Both the position numbers and the translations under genes were made by a program. From Alphaproteobacteria bacterium (GTDB taxonomy: Bacteria > Pseudomonadota > Alphaproteobacteria > Rhodobacterales > Rhodobacteraceae): a DNA stretch of 40,187 nucleotides. Location: contig JAUIAU010000030.1 of NCBI GenBank assembly GCA_030425185.1, positions 1 to 40,187 on the forward strand. The letters are read 5' to 3'. Numbering within the stretch: position 1 is the first letter of the stretch; the number at the start of each line of letters is the position of its first letter. Below the pieces are notes generated by a model that saw only the letters and a program-made list of their open reading frames with translations, was not told where the DNA came from and made no database searches. Shown one piece after another: positions 9,035 to 19,136 of this stretch.

Positions 9035-9844
9035 TCACTCGCCCACATGGGTCATGTCGAAGGTCATGGTGATCCTGCAATCGGCCATGCCCGGCATCAC
9101 CGACAGGTCGACCCCGCCCGCAAGCAGCGCGATGTCGAGCACCGAGTAGCTCTCGATCTGCGTCGGTGTCACGATCTCCATGCCGACATCGGCGCCGACG
9201 CTGCCGCCGCCCGAACTGACCTCGAACAGCTTGCCCTCGAAGCTGTTGGGACCGGTCCGGGTCCAGGTGATCTCCTGCCCGTCGGCGTTCATGAAGTCGA
9301 GCGCGTCCGGGTCGAACTTGCCGCCCCAGCTGATCCGGTGGGTTTCATCCTGCCGGTCGATGCCGCCCATGCCGCGGAACATCGCCTCCATCTGCGCCGG
9401 GCAGCGTTCGAAGATCTGGTCGGCGGAGGTGATGCGCCACAGGCCGTCGCGCGGAACGATGTCGCCGTCCGCCCCGGCATCCCCGGCCACCTCGCCCTCG
9501 AACAGCGGGATCGGGACCCGGCCCTGGTCGTCCGGCGAAAAGACGCGCGAGACCACCTTGCCGTCGCCGCCGAAGAGCGTGTCGAAATCCTCGGGCGCGG
9601 CATCGGTCAGGACCGGGCGCGAGTTTGGCAGTTCGGTGATGAGGATCGACTGCCGGGCCGGGTCGATCTGGAGATCGGGCTGTCCGGTCAGAACGCGGTA
9701 ATCCTCGGCGGTCAGGGCGCTGGCCCCGATCTCGCACCCGCCGGGGGCGCAGATCAGAACGCGTAATGTCGGCTCCTGGGCGAAGAGCGGAGCGGCGAAA
9801 ATGGCGGGTGCAACGACCAGCGCGACGGGAATGCGATGGAACAT
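9035..9844 (-). CDS. Secreted hypothetical protein
   Basis: Unrecognised family, 269 residues. Residues 1-22 are a signal peptide ending in PLFAQ. The mature protein contains four cysteines (ICAPGGCEIG near the start, then FERCPAQM and MADCRITM), suggesting two disulfides in the periplasm. It is acidic and mostly predicted beta. It lies just upstream of the preceding secreted protein on the same strand with a seven-base gap, so the pair likely forms one transcript and may act together. The gene starts 30 bases beyond the metY terminator, so it must have its own promoter, possibly overlapping that hairpin. Confidence 0.72.
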   Translation of the reverse strand: MFHRIPVALVVAPAIFAAPLFAQEPTLRVLICAPGGCEIGASALTAEDYRVLTGQPDLQIDPARQSILITELPNSRPVLTDAAPEDFDTLFGGDGKVVSRVFSPDDQGRVPIPLFEGEVAGDAGADGDIVPRDGLWRITSADQIFERCPAQMEAMFRGMGGIDRQDETHRISWGGKFDPDALDFMNADGQEITWTRTGPNSFEGKLFEVSSGGGSVGADVGMEIVTPTQIESYSVLDIALLAGGVDLSVMPGMADCRITMTFDMTHVGE

Positions 9845-9874
9845 GGAGATCCTGACTGTGCGACGAAACGAAAA

Positions 9875-9898
9875 GGGGGCGGACCAAGGCCCGCCCCC
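9875..9898 (-). terminator. Rho-independent terminator of metY
   Basis: GGGGGCGG at 9875-9882 and CCGCCCCC at 9891-9898 make a perfect eight-base-pair stem with an eight-base loop. On the minus strand the stem is followed by TTTTCGTTTC, so it terminates leftward transcription coming from metY, whose stop is 57 bases upstream. Confidence 0.78.
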
Positions 9899-9954
9899 AT
9901 ACTTTCGGATGTAAATTCCGCGCTGTCTACTCCGACGGGCGGCGCGCCTCCGGC

Positions 9955-11244
9955 TCAGCCGTGCGCCTTGGCCAGCGCCTGGTCGAGATCGGCGATGATG
10001 TCGTCCGCGTCCTCGATGCCGATCGATAGGCGCACCACGTTCGGTGCGGCCCCGGCGGCGACCTGCTGCTCGGGGGTCAGCTGGCGATGGGTGGTCGAGG
10101 CCGAGTGGATGATCAGCGACCGGGTGTCGCCCAGGTTGGCGACGTGGCTGAAGAGCTCGAGCGAATCCACCAGCTTCACGCAGGCGTCGTAGCCGCCCTT
10201 CAGCGCCACGGTGAAGAGCGCGCCCGCGCCCTTCGGGCAGACCGACGCGACCCGGTGGTTGTAGGGCGAGGAGGGCAGGCCGGCGTAGGTGACCTTCTCG
10301 ATCCGGTCGTCCTGCTCCAGCCAGGCCGCGACCTTCATCGCGTTCTGCACATGGCGCTCCATCCGCAGGCTGAGGGTCTCGATCCCCATCAGCGTGTAAT
10401 GGGCGGCCTGCGGGTTCATCGTCATGCCGAGATCGCGCAGCCCGACCGCGATGCCGTGGAAGGTGAAGGCGAGGGGGCCGAAGGTCTCGGCGAACTTCAG
10501 GCCGTGGTAGGCGGGCTCGGGCTCGGACAGCGACGGGAACTTGCCCGAGGCGGCCCAGTCGAACTTGCCCGAGTCGACGATGCAGCCGCCGGTGACGGTG
10601 CCGTTGCCGGTCAGGTACTTCGTGGTCGAGTGCACGACCAGCGTGGCACCATGCTCGATCGGACGGCAGAGGTACGGCGTGGCCGAGGTGTTGTCGACGA
10701 TCAGCGGCAGTCCGACCTTCGCGGCGAGCGCGCCGATGGCAGGCAGGTCGGTGATGTAGCCGCCGGGGTTGGCGATCGACTCGCAGAAGATCGCGCGGGT
10801 GTCGTCGTCCACGGCGGCCTCGACCGCGGCGAGGTCATCGAAATCGACGAACTTGGCCGACCAGCCGAAGCGGCGGATGGTCTGGCTGAACTGGGTCACC
10901 GTGCCGCCATAGAGCCGGGTCGAGACCACGACGTTGCGCCCCGGTCCCATCAGCGGGAACAGGGCCATGATCTGCGCCGCGTGGCCGGACGAGCAGCAGA
11001 CCGCGCCGACGCCGCCTTCGAGCGTCGCGATGCGCTCTTGCAGCACGGCGACGGTCGGGTTGGTCAGCCGCGAGTAGATGTAGCCCACTTCCTGCAGGTT
11101 GAAGAGCGCGGCCGCGTGCTCGGCGTCGCGGAACACGTAGGCCGTGGTCTGGTAGATCGGCGTCTGCCGCGCGCCGGTGGCCGGGTCCGGCCGCGCGCCG
11201 GCGTGGATCTGCAGCGTGTCGAAGCCCATCGGTCTGTCGGTCAT
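9955..11244 (-). CDS. metY: O-acetylhomoserine sulfhydrylase (Cys/Met metabolism PLP enzyme)
   Basis: This PLP enzyme makes homocysteine directly from O-acetylhomoserine and sulfide, feeding methionine synthesis. The 429-residue protein begins [20 protein letters not shown], typical of MetY, contains [18 protein letters not shown] and SSGHAAQIM for cofactor phosphate contacts, and the PLP-lysine motif [12 protein letters not shown] with Lys209. The length and the [16 protein letters not shown] segment fit MetY better than the shorter MetZ or MetB enzymes, but substrate (acetyl versus succinyl ester) cannot be fixed from sequence. The start at 11244 has a GGAGGGG ribosome binding site. I looked for a SAM riboswitch in the 155-base leader and did not see one. 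Its use of sulfide is of interest given the Sox island downstream. Confidence 0.92.
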   Translation of the reverse strand: MTDRPMGFDTLQIHAGARPDPATGARQTPIYQTTAYVFRDAEHAAALFNLQEVGYIYSRLTNPTVAVLQERIATLEGGVGAVCCSSGHAAQIMALFPLMGPGRNVVVSTRLYGGTVTQFSQTIRRFGWSAKFVDFDDLAAVEAAVDDDTRAIFCESIANPGGYITDLPAIGALAAKVGLPLIVDNTSATPYLCRPIEHGATLVVHSTTKYLTGNGTVTGGCIVDSGKFDWAASGKFPSLSEPEPAYHGLKFAETFGPLAFTFHGIAVGLRDLGMTMNPQAAHYTLMGIETLSLRMERHVQNAMKVAAWLEQDDRIEKVTYAGLPSSPYNHRVASVCPKGAGALFTVALKGGYDACVKLVDSLELFSHVANLGDTRSLIIHSASTTHRQLTPEQQVAAGAAPNVVRLSIGIEDADDIIADLDQALAKAHG

Positions 11245-11399
11245 GTCGGTGTCCCCTCCTTGGAAATCTGCGGCACCTTACTTTGAGGGCCGGGCTTGTC
11301 CACAGCGCCGTGCGCGGGGCGGGCCATGGGAAAACATTCCGGGAGAGCGTTCCGGATCGGGCAGAGCGGGGAGAATATTTTTTCGCGGCCGAAGTGGCC

Positions 11400-12491
11400 T
11401 CAGCGCGCCCGCCATGTCACCAGCGCGGAGGCGACGAAGTTCCACAGCGCGCCCACGACGGCGCCGGTGGCCGAGGCGACCTCGGCCTGCGGCAGGACGC
11501 TGTAGACCACGTCCGCCACGCCGACGTTCGCCACCGCGCCCACCGCGCAGACCGCGTAGAAGCTGAAGAGGCCGGTCACCAGTGCGCGCCCGCGCAGGGT
11601 GCGGTCATGGTAGGTCAGCACGTTGTTCAGCAGGAAGTTCGTCGTCATCGCGACCCAGACGCCGAAGGTCTGGGCGATCCAGAACGGCTCGATCCCCGCC
11701 AAGAGCGCCAGCCGCATCGCGGCAAGCTGCACGATCACGCCGGTCGCGCCGACGCTCAGGAACAGGATCAGCCGGATCGGCAGCACGCCGCCGGTCATCC
11801 GCGCGACCAGCAGGGCGAGGAACTCGGCGGTCACCGCGGCGTCGAGCTTCGACTCGCCGTGCCGCCGGTCGCGGAAGGTGTAGCCGACCTCGGCCACCTT
11901 CCAGCGCCCCTTCGCGGCCGCCAGCATGTCGGCAAGGATCTTGAAGCCCTGCGTCTGCAGCCCGGTCACCACCTGGTTGAAGCTCTCGCGGCGGACCATG
12001 AAGAAGCCCGACATCGGGTCGCTGGCCTCGATCTTCAGCAGGCGCTTGGCGAGGCGGGTGGCGATCTCGGAGCCGCGCGCGCGGGTCGCGGTGAAGCCCG
12101 CCCCGATCGAGCCGCCCTCGACATGGCGCGAGCCGATCACGAGGTCGAGGTCCGGATCGGCCCGGAACCGCGCCACCATCCCGGCCAGCTTGGTCTCGTC
12201 GTGCTGCAGGTCGGCGTCGATCACCGCCACGAGCGGGGTCGTGGCGGACAGGATCCCCTCGATGCAGGCCCCGGCGAGGCCGCGCCGCCCGATCCGGTGG
12301 ATCAGGTAGACCCGGTCGTCGTCGGCAGCGGCGGCCCGCACCTCCTCGGCGGTGCCGTCCGGGCTGTCGTCGTCGACATAGACCACTTCCCACGCGATCC
12401 CGCCCAGCGCCGCGTCGAGCAGTGCCAGCATCGGGCGGACATTGGCCCGTTCGTTGAAGGTGGGAATAACGATGGTCAGGTCAGCGCGCAT
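11400..12491 (-). CDS. Family 2 glycosyltransferase fused to GtrA-like membrane domain
   Basis: A 363-residue protein with a cytoplasmic GT2 domain (1 to ~220) and a C-terminal GtrA/DPMS-type membrane domain (~230-360, four hydrophobic helices). The GT2 part shows [29 protein letters not shown] and the metal-binding DADLQHDE, and is closest to dolichol/polyprenyl-phosphate mannosyl- or glucosyltransferases. It probably loads a sugar onto undecaprenyl phosphate and helps flip it for periplasmic transfer, which would fit the lipid-linked-sugar glycosyltransferase encoded further along at 22840. I start at 12491 because [10 protein letters not shown] fits the family; a start at 12527 would add 12 residues. 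It is divergent from hisB. Confidence 0.87.
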   Translation of the reverse strand: MRADLTIVIPTFNERANVRPMLALLDAALGGIAWEVVYVDDDSPDGTAEEVRAAAADDDRVYLIHRIGRRGLAGACIEGILSATTPLVAVIDADLQHDETKLAGMVARFRADPDLDLVIGSRHVEGGSIGAGFTATRARGSEIATRLAKRLLKIEASDPMSGFFMVRRESFNQVVTGLQTQGFKILADMLAAAKGRWKVAEVGYTFRDRRHGESKLDAAVTAEFLALLVARMTGGVLPIRLILFLSVGATGVIVQLAAMRLALLAGIEPFWIAQTFGVWVAMTTNFLLNNVLTYHDRTLRGRALVTGLFSFYAVCAVGAVANVGVADVVYSVLPQAEVASATGAVVGALWNFVASALVTWRAR

Positions 12492-12617
12492 GGCGCTGCG
12501 TGTCGCGCAATCGAGCGGCAAGCGCAAGCCGCGGGAGGGCCGCAGCGGGCTTGGCTTGGGCGCGGGCGCGCGCTATGCCCGCCGCAGTCCAGACGGCAGC
12601 CCGGAAGGAGCCCGCCC

Positions 12618-13205
12618 ATGCGCCGCGCCGAGATCACCCGCACCACCGCCGAGACCGACATCCGGGTCTCGGTCGACCTCGACGGGACCGGGACCTACGA
12701 CAACCGGACCGGCGTCGGGTTCTTCGACCACATGCTGGACCAGCTTGCCCGGCACGCGCTGATCGACATGCAGGTGCGCTGCGAGGGCGACCTGCACATC
12801 GACGATCACCACACGGTCGAGGATGTCGGCATCGCGCTGGGCCAGGCGCTGAGCCGCGCCATGGGCGACAAGCGCGGCATCCGGCGCTACGGCTCGTGCC
12901 TGCTGCCGATGGACGACACGCTGGTGCGCGCGGCGCTCGACTTGTCGGGGCGGCCGTTCCTCGTGTGGAAGGTCGAGATGACCGCGCCGAAGATCGGCAG
13001 CTTCGACACCGAGCTGGTGCGCGAGTTCTTCCAGGCGCTCTCGACCCACGGCGGCATCACGCTGCATGTCGAGAAGATCGACGGGATCAACAGCCACCAC
13101 ATCGCCGAGGCCGCGTTCAAGGCCGTGGCGCGGGCGCTGCGCGATGCGCTGGAGGCCGATCCGCGCAAGGCGGACGCGATTCCCTCGACGAAAGGGATTC
13201 TCTGA
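12618..13205 (+). CDS. hisB: Imidazoleglycerol-phosphate dehydratase
   Basis: HisB dehydrates imidazoleglycerol phosphate to imidazoleacetol phosphate in histidine synthesis. The 195-residue protein is the monofunctional form without the phosphatase domain. It carries both metal-binding histidine repeats of the family: [13 protein letters not shown] with [14 protein letters not shown] in the first half, and [12 protein letters not shown] in the second. The ATG at 12618 follows GGAAGGAG. The stop is one base before the hisH start, so the two are translationally linked. Confidence 0.97.
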   Translation: MRRAEITRTTAETDIRVSVDLDGTGTYDNRTGVGFFDHMLDQLARHALIDMQVRCEGDLHIDDHHTVEDVGIALGQALSRAMGDKRGIRRYGSCLLPMDDTLVRAALDLSGRPFLVWKVEMTAPKIGSFDTELVREFFQALSTHGGITLHVEKIDGINSHHIAEAAFKAVARALRDALEADPRKADAIPSTKGIL

Positions 13206-13206
13206 C

Positions 13207-13848
13207 GTGACGACGGTCCTGATCGACTACGATTCCGGCAACCTGCACTCGGCCCAGAAGGCGTTCGAGCGGATGGCGTCCGAGACCGGGGCCGGGACCG
13301 TCGTCGTGACCTCGGATCCGGACCTCGTGGCGCGCGCCGACCGGGTGGTGCTGCCGGGCGACGGGGCATTTCCGGCCTGCCGCCGGGGCCTGCAGGGCTT
13401 CGACGGTCTGGAGGCGGCGCTGATCGAGGCGGTCGAGGGGCGCGGCGTGCCCTTCCTCGGCATCTGCGTGGGGATGCAGATGATGGCCGAGCGCGGGCTC
13501 GAATACGAGCCGGTCGAGGGGTTTGGCTGGATCGGGGGCGTGGTCGACCGCATCCGCCCCGCAGACCCGGCGCTGAAGGTGCCGCACATGGGCTGGAACG
13601 ATCTCGTGGTCGACGGGGCGGATCACCCGGTGCTCGACGGGATCACCACCGGCGACCACGCCTATTTCGTCCACTCCTATGCGATGCAGGTCACCGATCC
13701 CGCACAGCGCCTGGCGCATGTGGATTACGGCGGCGCGGTTACCGCCATTGTCGGCACGGGCAACCGGATCGGCACCCAGTTCCACCCGGAAAAAAGTCAG
13801 GCCGCCGGGCTGCGCCTGATCGCCAATTTCCTGAACTGGCGGCCCTGA
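13207..13848 (+). CDS. hisH: Imidazole glycerol phosphate synthase, glutaminase subunit
   Basis: HisH hydrolyses glutamine and channels ammonia to HisF (encoded at 16181). The 213-residue class I amidotransferase has the nucleophile Cys87 in [11 protein letters not shown], and His193 and Glu195 in GTQFHPEKS, completing the catalytic triad. The oxyanion-strand motif appears as LPGDGAF near residue 50. The start is a GTG at 13207, one base after the hisB stop; no ATG fits. Confidence 0.95.
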   Translation: MTTVLIDYDSGNLHSAQKAFERMASETGAGTVVVTSDPDLVARADRVVLPGDGAFPACRRGLQGFDGLEAALIEAVEGRGVPFLGICVGMQMMAERGLEYEPVEGFGWIGGVVDRIRPADPALKVPHMGWNDLVVDGADHPVLDGITTGDHAYFVHSYAMQVTDPAQRLAHVDYGGAVTAIVGTGNRIGTQFHPEKSQAAGLRLIANFLNWRP

Positions 13849-13888
13849 GGCGCGGCCCGGCGGCCCGGTTTTCAGCTGGAGAGGCGCG

Positions 13889-14275
13889 TCAGTTGACGCG
13901 GGTCCAGGTCTGGCTGGCGCAGAACAGACCGCCCGCGACGCAGCCGCGCAGTTTCACCTGGTTGCCGCTGATGTCCATCTTGCCGATGTAGACCTTGTCG
14001 TTCGACGGACGCCAGACGCGGCCCTCGTAATGGCCTTCCCCCTCGGCGACCATGTCCATCACGATCTGCTTGCCGAGGTTCGGCGACTGGTATTCGCCGG
14101 TGGCGTCGTAGGTCCGGCGGATCACGCCGCAGAAGGCGGGGCCGCAGGGCTCGATCTGCACCAGCGCGTAGGAGCCGTCGTCGGGCTCGGTCTGCCACCA
14201 GCCGATCAGCGGGTCGGCGGCAGCCGCAGTTGCGAGGCCGAGGCTCGCGGTCAGGGCCAGAAGCCAGGTCTTCAT
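13889..14275 (-). CDS. DUF2147 family periplasmic protein
   Basis: A 128-residue exported protein: residues 1-20 are a signal peptide ending in TAAAADP. The mature part begins [21 protein letters not shown], the DUF2147 opening, and ends with [18 protein letters not shown]; four cysteines are present. The family adopts a lipocalin-like beta fold and has no agreed function. It sits on the opposite strand between hisH and hisA, convergent with hisH and divergent from hisA, so it is not part of the histidine transcript. Confidence 0.85.
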   Translation of the reverse strand: MKTWLLALTASLGLATAAAADPLIGWWQTEPDDGSYALVQIEPCGPAFCGVIRRTYDATGEYQSPNLGKQIVMDMVAEGEGHYEGRVWRPSNDKVYIGKMDISGNQVKLRGCVAGGLFCASQTWTRVN

Positions 14276-14431
14276 GGGTATCTCTCCTCCCAGAGTTGCC
14301 GCCGAAATGCTGCCCCGAGGCCCGCCTGCCGATCAAGCGTGACGTTGCGCCAGATCGCGCGCTTGGCCTTGCGCCCGCACCGGGATAAGAGGCGCTCCGA
14401 CCGGACGCCCCCAACCCGAAGGACCCGCGCC

Positions 14432-15148
14432 ATGATCCTCTATCCCGCCATCGACCTGAAGGACGGGCAGGCCGTGCGCCTGCTGCGCGGCGAGATGGAC
14501 CGGGCGACGGTCTTCAGCGATGATCCCGCGGCGCAGGCACGGGCCTTCCAGGAGGCGGGCTGCCGCTGGCTGCACCTCGTCGATCTGAACGGGGCCTTCG
14601 CCGGAACCCCGGTGAACGGCGCGGCGGTCGAGGCGATCCTCGCCGCGACGGACGTGCCCGCCCAGCTCGGCGGCGGCATCCGGGACATGGCCACCATCGC
14701 GATGTGGCTGGAGCGCGGGATCGCGCGGGTCATCCTCGGCACCGTGGCGGTGGAGAACCCCGATCTCGTGCGCGAGGCCGCGCGCGCCTTCCCGGACCGG
14801 GTCGCCGTCGGCATCGACGCGCGCAAGGGCAAGGTCGCGACCAAGGGCTGGGCCGAGGAGACCGATGTCGAGGCCACTGACCTCGCGCGGCAGTTCGAGG
14901 ACGCCGGGGTGGCCGCGATCATCTACACCGACATCGACCGCGACGGCGCGATGGGCGGCCCGAACGTGGCCGCGACCGAGGCGCTGGCCCGCGCCGTGAC
15001 GATCCCGGTCATCGCGTCGGGCGGCGTGTCGTCGCTGGGCGACCTGATCGCCCTGCGCGACACCGGCGTGATCGCGGGCGCGATCTCGGGCCGGGCGCTC
15101 TATGATGGCGCGCTCGACCTGGCCGAGGCGCTGGCCGCGCTGGGCTGA
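14432..15148 (+). CDS. hisA: ProFAR isomerase (phosphoribosylformimino-AICAR-phosphate isomerase)
   Basis: HisA performs the Amadori rearrangement of ProFAR to PRFAR, the step before HisHF. The 238-residue (beta/alpha)8 barrel starts [20 protein letters not shown], with the catalytic Asp8, and has the second catalytic aspartate in [15 protein letters not shown]. Phosphate-binding loops appear as QLGGGIRD and VIASGGVSS, in the two half-barrel repeats. The gene is separated from hisBH by a gene on the opposite strand and so has its own promoter. Confidence 0.97.
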   Translation: MILYPAIDLKDGQAVRLLRGEMDRATVFSDDPAAQARAFQEAGCRWLHLVDLNGAFAGTPVNGAAVEAILAATDVPAQLGGGIRDMATIAMWLERGIARVILGTVAVENPDLVREAARAFPDRVAVGIDARKGKVATKGWAEETDVEATDLARQFEDAGVAAIIYTDIDRDGAMGGPNVAATEALARAVTIPVIASGGVSSLGDLIALRDTGVIAGAISGRALYDGALDLAEALAALG

Positions 15149-15221
15149 GCCGCCCCGGCAGCCCCTGTGCAGGGCCCGGTGCCGTTGGTAGGCTGCGCTT
15201 GGCCTCGACCGGAGTCCGCCC

Positions 15222-15548
15222 ATGCGTGTCGTTCACCGTCTCTTCGCGCTGGCGCTGGGTGCGCCGGTCCTGCTGTGGCTGGCCTGCATCGGGCTGGTTC
15301 TCGTGCTGGCCGGGCCCTACGGGTGCAGCATCCACGAAGGTTTCGCGACCCCTTGCGTGGTTGCCGGGATGGACCTCGGCGAGACCGCCTATGCGGCCGG
15401 CCTGATCGCGGCGTGGGGCCCGCTCGTGCTGCTGCCGGTCATGGCGGGGACGGCGATCCTCTGGGCGGCGGTGACGGGCGTCGCGGTGCTCGTCCGGCGG
15501 ATGCGGGCGCGGTCGGGCCGCACGGGACAGGGCGCAAGGCGGCGTTAA
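15222..15548 (+). CDS. Small hypothetical membrane protein
   Basis: Unrecognised, 108 residues. Two hydrophobic segments are visible: residues ~9-31 (ALALGAPVLLWLACIGLVLV) and ~57-90 (AAGLIAAWGPLVLLPVMAG and following). The region between them has two cysteines, GPYGCSIHEGFATPCVV, which would lie in the periplasm if the N-terminus is cytoplasmic. The tail is strongly basic (VRRMRARSGRTGQGARRR). It lies between hisA and hisF on the same strand. The small size makes it less certain than its neighbours, but the membrane pattern and the start after hisA support it. Confidence 0.65.
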   Translation: MRVVHRLFALALGAPVLLWLACIGLVLVLAGPYGCSIHEGFATPCVVAGMDLGETAYAAGLIAAWGPLVLLPVMAGTAILWAAVTGVAVLVRRMRARSGRTGQGARRR

Positions 15549-15652
15549 CCCGGACCGGGCAGCCTCGGGGGTACCCAGTGTTTCCCCGCTTCGGCCCCAC
15601 TCGCGCCACGCTTGCCGGGCCAGATTCGGGTCTGTCACCCGAGTTTGCACCG

Positions 15653-16150
15653 ATGAGTTTCACCGCTGGCACCCTGATCGACACCCTGTTCGGCCCCGTG
15701 CCGGTCGAGGCCCTGCGCCCCGGCGACTGGGTCCTGACGCAGGAGGCCGGCCCGCAGCCGCTGCGCGGACGCGCGGCGCGGCGCTTCGCGGCGGCCGATC
15801 TGGCGGCGCGGCGCGGATCGGTGCCGATCCTGATCCGGGCCGGCGCGCTGCGGCGCGGGGTTCCGGCCCGCGACACGCTGGTCACCCCCCGGCAGGAGAT
15901 CCGCACGGCCGATGGCGGGGCGGCCCCGGCCGCCGACCTGATCGACGGCCGCCGCGTGCTGGCCGCCCGCCCACGCCGGGCGGTCACCTTCGTCGCGCTG
16001 GCGCTCGATGCCCCGTGGACGCTGACCGCCAACGGCGCACCGATGACCGCGCAGGCCCTGCCGCAGGAGGCGCTGCCGTCGCGGGCGGTCCGCGGCCTCG
16101 CCGCGGCCCGCGTCAGCCCGCGTCTTCCCTTCGAGGCTGCGCGGCGCTAG
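15653..16150 (+). CDS. Hint (Hedgehog/intein) domain protein
   Basis: A 165-residue protein that is essentially one Hint domain, the fold shared by inteins and the Hedgehog autoprocessing domain. The block near the start, FTAGTLIDTLFGPVPVEALRPGDWVLT, matches the standard Hint opening, where a residue before GTLI is replaced by autoprocessing Cys in active domains; here it is Ala-Gly, and I see no nucleophilic Cys/Ser at the expected site. PILIRAGALRRGVPARDTLV and VTPRQEI look like the second conserved strand set. Hint-only proteins are frequent in Rhodobacterales, usually next to secreted repeat proteins, and are not understood. This one lies between hisA and hisF, 30 bases before hisF. The long upstream open frame to 15167 overlaps the preceding gene and is rejected. 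Confidence 0.78.
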   Translation: MSFTAGTLIDTLFGPVPVEALRPGDWVLTQEAGPQPLRGRAARRFAAADLAARRGSVPILIRAGALRRGVPARDTLVTPRQEIRTADGGAAPAADLIDGRRVLAARPRRAVTFVALALDAPWTLTANGAPMTAQALPQEALPSRAVRGLAAARVSPRLPFEAARR

Positions 16151-16180
16151 GAGGGACCCGCAACCGACGGGACCCTGCCG

Positions 16181-16942
16181 ATGCTCAAAACCCGCGTGAT
16201 CCCCTGTCTCGACGTGGCCGACGGCCGGGTCGTGAAAGGCGTGAACTTCGTCGACCTCGTGGATGCGGGCGATCCCGTCGAGGCCGCGCGCGCCTATGAC
16301 GCGGCGGGCGCGGACGAGCTGTGCTTCCTCGACATCCACGCCACGCACGAGAACCGCGGCACGATGTACGACCTCGCCACGCGCACGGCCGAACAGTGCT
16401 TCATGCCGCTGACAATCGGCGGCGGCGTCCGGACCGTCGAGGACGTGCGCGCGCTGCTGCTGGCGGGCGCCGACAAGGTCTCGTTCAACTCGGCCGCGGT
16501 GGCCGATCCGACCGTCGTCGCGCGGGCCGCCGACAAGTTCGGCAGCCAGTGCATCGTCGTTGCCATCGACGCCAAGACCGTCGCGCCGGGCCGCTGGGAG
16601 ATCTTCACCCACGGCGGACGGCGCGCGACGGGGATCGATGCCATCGCCTTCGCGCTGGAGGTCGAGCGGCAGGGCGCGGGCGAGATCCTGCTGACCTCGA
16701 TGGATCGTGACGGCACCAAGGCGGGGTTCAACCTGCCGCTGACCCGCGCGGTCGCCGACGCGGTGTCGGTTCCGGTGATCGCCTCGGGCGGCGTCGGCAC
16801 GCTCGATCACCTCGTCGAGGGCGTGACCGAGGGCCACGCGAGTGCGGTTCTCGCGGCCTCGATCTTCCACTTCGGCACCTACACCATCGGCGAGGCCAAG
16901 GCGCACATGGCGGAGGCGGGCATTCCCGTGCGGCTGACATGA
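16181..16942 (+). CDS. hisF: Imidazole glycerol phosphate synthase, cyclase subunit
   Basis: HisF uses ammonia from HisH to convert PRFAR into imidazole glycerol phosphate and AICAR. The 253-residue (beta/alpha)8 barrel begins [20 protein letters not shown] with catalytic Asp11, has the second catalytic aspartate in VVAIDAKTV, and the phosphate loops IGGGVRT and IASGGVG. The stop overlaps the hisE start by four bases (ATGA), indicating translational coupling. Confidence 0.97.
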   Translation: MLKTRVIPCLDVADGRVVKGVNFVDLVDAGDPVEAARAYDAAGADELCFLDIHATHENRGTMYDLATRTAEQCFMPLTIGGGVRTVEDVRALLLAGADKVSFNSAAVADPTVVARAADKFGSQCIVVAIDAKTVAPGRWEIFTHGGRRATGIDAIAFALEVERQGAGEILLTSMDRDGTKAGFNLPLTRAVADAVSVPVIASGGVGTLDHLVEGVTEGHASAVLAASIFHFGTYTIGEAKAHMAEAGIPVRLT

Positions 16943-17262
16943 GCGCGCCCGGCACCCCGCTGGAGCGGCTCGCCGCCACCGTCGAGGCCCGCAAGGGCGC
17001 CGACCCGGAGACCAGCTGGACCGCGAAGCTGCTGGCGAAGGGGCCAGAGAAATGCGCCGAGAAATTCGGCGAGGAGGCGGTCGAGGCGATCATCGAGGCG
17101 GTGAAGGGCGACCGGGCGAAGCTGACCGCCGAAGCGGCGGACGTGCTCTTTCACCTGCTCGTCATGCTGGCGGCCCGCGACGTGACGCTGGCCGAGGTAC
17201 TGGCGGAGCTGGAGCGGCGCGAGGGTACCTCCGGTCTCGCCGAGAAGGCCTCGCGCGGCTAG
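16939..17262 (+). CDS. hisE: Phosphoribosyl-ATP pyrophosphatase
   Basis: HisE removes pyrophosphate from phosphoribosyl-ATP, the second step of histidine synthesis. The 107-residue all-alpha protein shows the MazG-like signature [18 protein letters not shown] followed by [16 protein letters not shown], which supplies the acidic metal ligands. It is stand-alone, not fused to HisI. Its start overlaps hisF, and its stop overlaps by four bases the stop of the convergent TPR gene. Confidence 0.95.
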   Translation: MSAPGTPLERLAATVEARKGADPETSWTAKLLAKGPEKCAEKFGEEAVEAIIEAVKGDRAKLTAEAADVLFHLLVMLAARDVTLAEVLAELERREGTSGLAEKASRG

Positions 17263-18590
17263 AACGCGTCGTCGGCCAGCAGACTCAGAACGGTCACGCC
17301 ATCCGCGTCGGAGGTCACGCGCCGGACCCATGTCCCCAGCGCGGGCGCGATCCACCAGATCACCTCGCGGCGGTGCGGCTCCGTCAGGCTGCCGATGCCG
17401 AGCGTGCCCGCTTCCATGTACCGCACGCGATACGTGTCGAAGGTGCCGCGCGGCACCCGCAGGGTCTCGGTCCCCTCGACGGACAGGGTGACGTCCAGCT
17501 GGCCGAGGGACATCTCGGCCCCGGGCGCGATGCACCCGACCGAGACAGCGGTCAGCATCCGGGCGGACGGACAGGTCATCACGACATCTGCCGTGCCCGA
17601 AAGGGTGGTGCCCGTGGTCAGCGGCCACAGCGTTGCGGGATCGAAACCGAGGTCGGTGCGGATGCGCGGACCCTGCGGCCCGGTGGGCGTGATCTCGGGC
17701 ACCAGCAGTCCGCGCCAGGTGTCGACACTCGCGCGGCGGGCCGGATCGGGGAAGAGGCGCTCCATCTCGAACCCGGCTGCCGGTGCGATCTCGAACCGCA
17801 CGCGGTCGCCATCGGTTACCGCCTGCCGCCGCACGAACGCGGCGGCGAGGAGCGGCCCGTCCGGCCCCGTGTCGCCCGACAGGCCGTCCGCCTGCGGGGC
17901 AAAGAGCGTATGCAGATAGGGCAGGGCGCGGTCCGGGGGCGGGGCATACTCCGCCGGGCGGAGATCGGGCGGTGCCGAGGGCACGAGGCGCGCCAGTTGC
18001 GCCCGCAGGACCGGCTGGTCGGGATCGAGCAGCAGCGACAGGGCATAGAGCCCCGCCGCGCGTTCCGAGTCGTCCGCGTCCCACGCCAGGTGTCCCAGCT
18101 GGCGGTAGGGCTCGGGCCAGAACGGGCGCAGGGCGCGCACGCGGTCCCAGTCGGCGCGGGCGGCGTCGGTGTCCCCGGCTTCCTCGTGGAGGAAACCGCG
18201 ATGCCACGGCGCGAAGGGATCCTCGGGCGCCAGCGCGATGGCGCGGTCGAAGGCCGCCATCGCGCGGTCGGGCAGGTCGAGCGCGTCCAGCGCGCGGCCC
18301 TCCCAGTAATGCGCCCAGGCCCGGTTCGGCTCGAGCACCAGCAGGCGGCGCAGGTCCACCAGCGCCTCGGCCCAGCGATCCTCCAGCCCGAGGGCGGCGG
18401 CGCGCTCGGTCAGAAGCTCCGCCTCGGTGCTGCGGTCGGGCCTTCCGGCCAGCGCCGCCGTACAGGCCTCGATCCGGGTGACCGGCGACAGGTCGCGGTC
18501 GCGGCAGTCGGCGGCGCCCTCCGCGAGGGCGGGCAGCGCCGCCGCCCAGAGGGCCACAACCCATCCGAGGGCAATCGGCAGACGGCGCAT
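17259..18590 (-). CDS. Exported tetratricopeptide-repeat protein
   Basis: A 443-residue protein with a signal peptide (residues 1-23, ending PALAEG), so probably periplasmic. Residues ~55-205 contain about four TPR units, e.g. [40 protein letters not shown] and [20 protein letters not shown]. The C-terminal ~220 residues have no repeat and look like a beta-rich domain with two cysteines ([16 protein letters not shown]), ending in a strand resembling those of DUF3108-like surface proteins. The function is unknown. It is convergent with hisE and lies five bases downstream of the CoA-binding gene on the same strand, so the two probably share a transcript. Confidence 0.8.
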   Translation of the reverse strand: MRRLPIALGWVVALWAAALPALAEGAADCRDRDLSPVTRIEACTAALAGRPDRSTEAELLTERAAALGLEDRWAEALVDLRRLLVLEPNRAWAHYWEGRALDALDLPDRAMAAFDRAIALAPEDPFAPWHRGFLHEEAGDTDAARADWDRVRALRPFWPEPYRQLGHLAWDADDSERAAGLYALSLLLDPDQPVLRAQLARLVPSAPPDLRPAEYAPPPDRALPYLHTLFAPQADGLSGDTGPDGPLLAAAFVRRQAVTDGDRVRFEIAPAAGFEMERLFPDPARRASVDTWRGLLVPEITPTGPQGPRIRTDLGFDPATLWPLTTGTTLSGTADVVMTCPSARMLTAVSVGCIAPGAEMSLGQLDVTLSVEGTETLRVPRGTFDTYRVRYMEAGTLGIGSLTEPHRREVIWWIAPALGTWVRRVTSDADGVTVLSLLADDAF

Positions 18591-18595
18591 GGCGC

Positions 18596-19090
18596 TCAGA
18601 GCTTCGAGGAGATCACGCCGGTCGCGAAACCGCCCATGCGCAATTCCCCGAACAGCCGCTGATATTCGATCTTGGGGCAGCGGTCCTGCACGACGTCCAG
18701 ACCCTTTGCCCGCGCGGCGCCGGCGGCTTCCGGATGGACCACGCCGATCTGCATCCAGATCGTGCGCAGCTTCGGCAGGTGCTCCAGCGCCTCGGCGAGG
18801 ATCCCCGGCACCGCGTCCGAGCGGCGGAAGATGTCCACCATGTCCACCGGAATCGTGGCGGGAATCTCGGCAAGGCTGCCGTAGACGGTCTCCCGGAACA
18901 GGGTCTGCCCCGCGAGGCCGGGGTTCACCGGGATCACGCGGAAGCCCTTCAGTTGCAGGTAGCGGGCCACGAAATAGCTGGGCCGCACCGGGTTCGACGA
19001 GACACCGACCACGGCGACGGTCTTCGTCCGGGTCAGGATCGCGCGAAGCGTGGCGTCGCTGGGGCTGTCGGGATCGGGATCGGTCTGCAT
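18596..19090 (-). CDS. CoA-binding domain protein (YccU-like)
   Basis: A 164-residue single Rossmann-fold protein of the succinyl-CoA-synthetase-type CoA-binding family (YccU-like). The nucleotide-binding glycine region is VAVVGVSSNPVRPSYFVARYL, followed by FRVIPVNPGLAGQ, and the conserved C-terminal part contains TIWMQIGVVHPEAAGAARAKG and VVQDRCPKIEY. The physiological role of the family is uncertain. I start at 19090 because the 52 residues of the longer frame lie in a region containing a terminator hairpin. It precedes the TPR gene by five bases. Confidence 0.87.
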   Translation of the reverse strand: MQTDPDPDSPSDATLRAILTRTKTVAVVGVSSNPVRPSYFVARYLQLKGFRVIPVNPGLAGQTLFRETVYGSLAEIPATIPVDMVDIFRRSDAVPGILAEALEHLPKLRTIWMQIGVVHPEAAGAARAKGLDVVQDRCPKIEYQRLFGELRMGGFATGVISSKL

Positions 19091-19136
19091 GGGCGGCACG
19101 CTACCGTCGGTCGCGGGTCGGGGGAAGGGCCGAAAA

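Noticed and set aside
11245-11399. SAM riboswitch in the metY leader
   Set aside because: I compared the 155-base leader with the SAM-II and SAM/SAH cores I know and saw neither. A covariance search could still find a variant.
11340-11410. Possible terminator with T-rich stretch near 11373-11382
   Set aside because: The T run lies on the wrong side of the short GGCC hairpin for either flanking gene.
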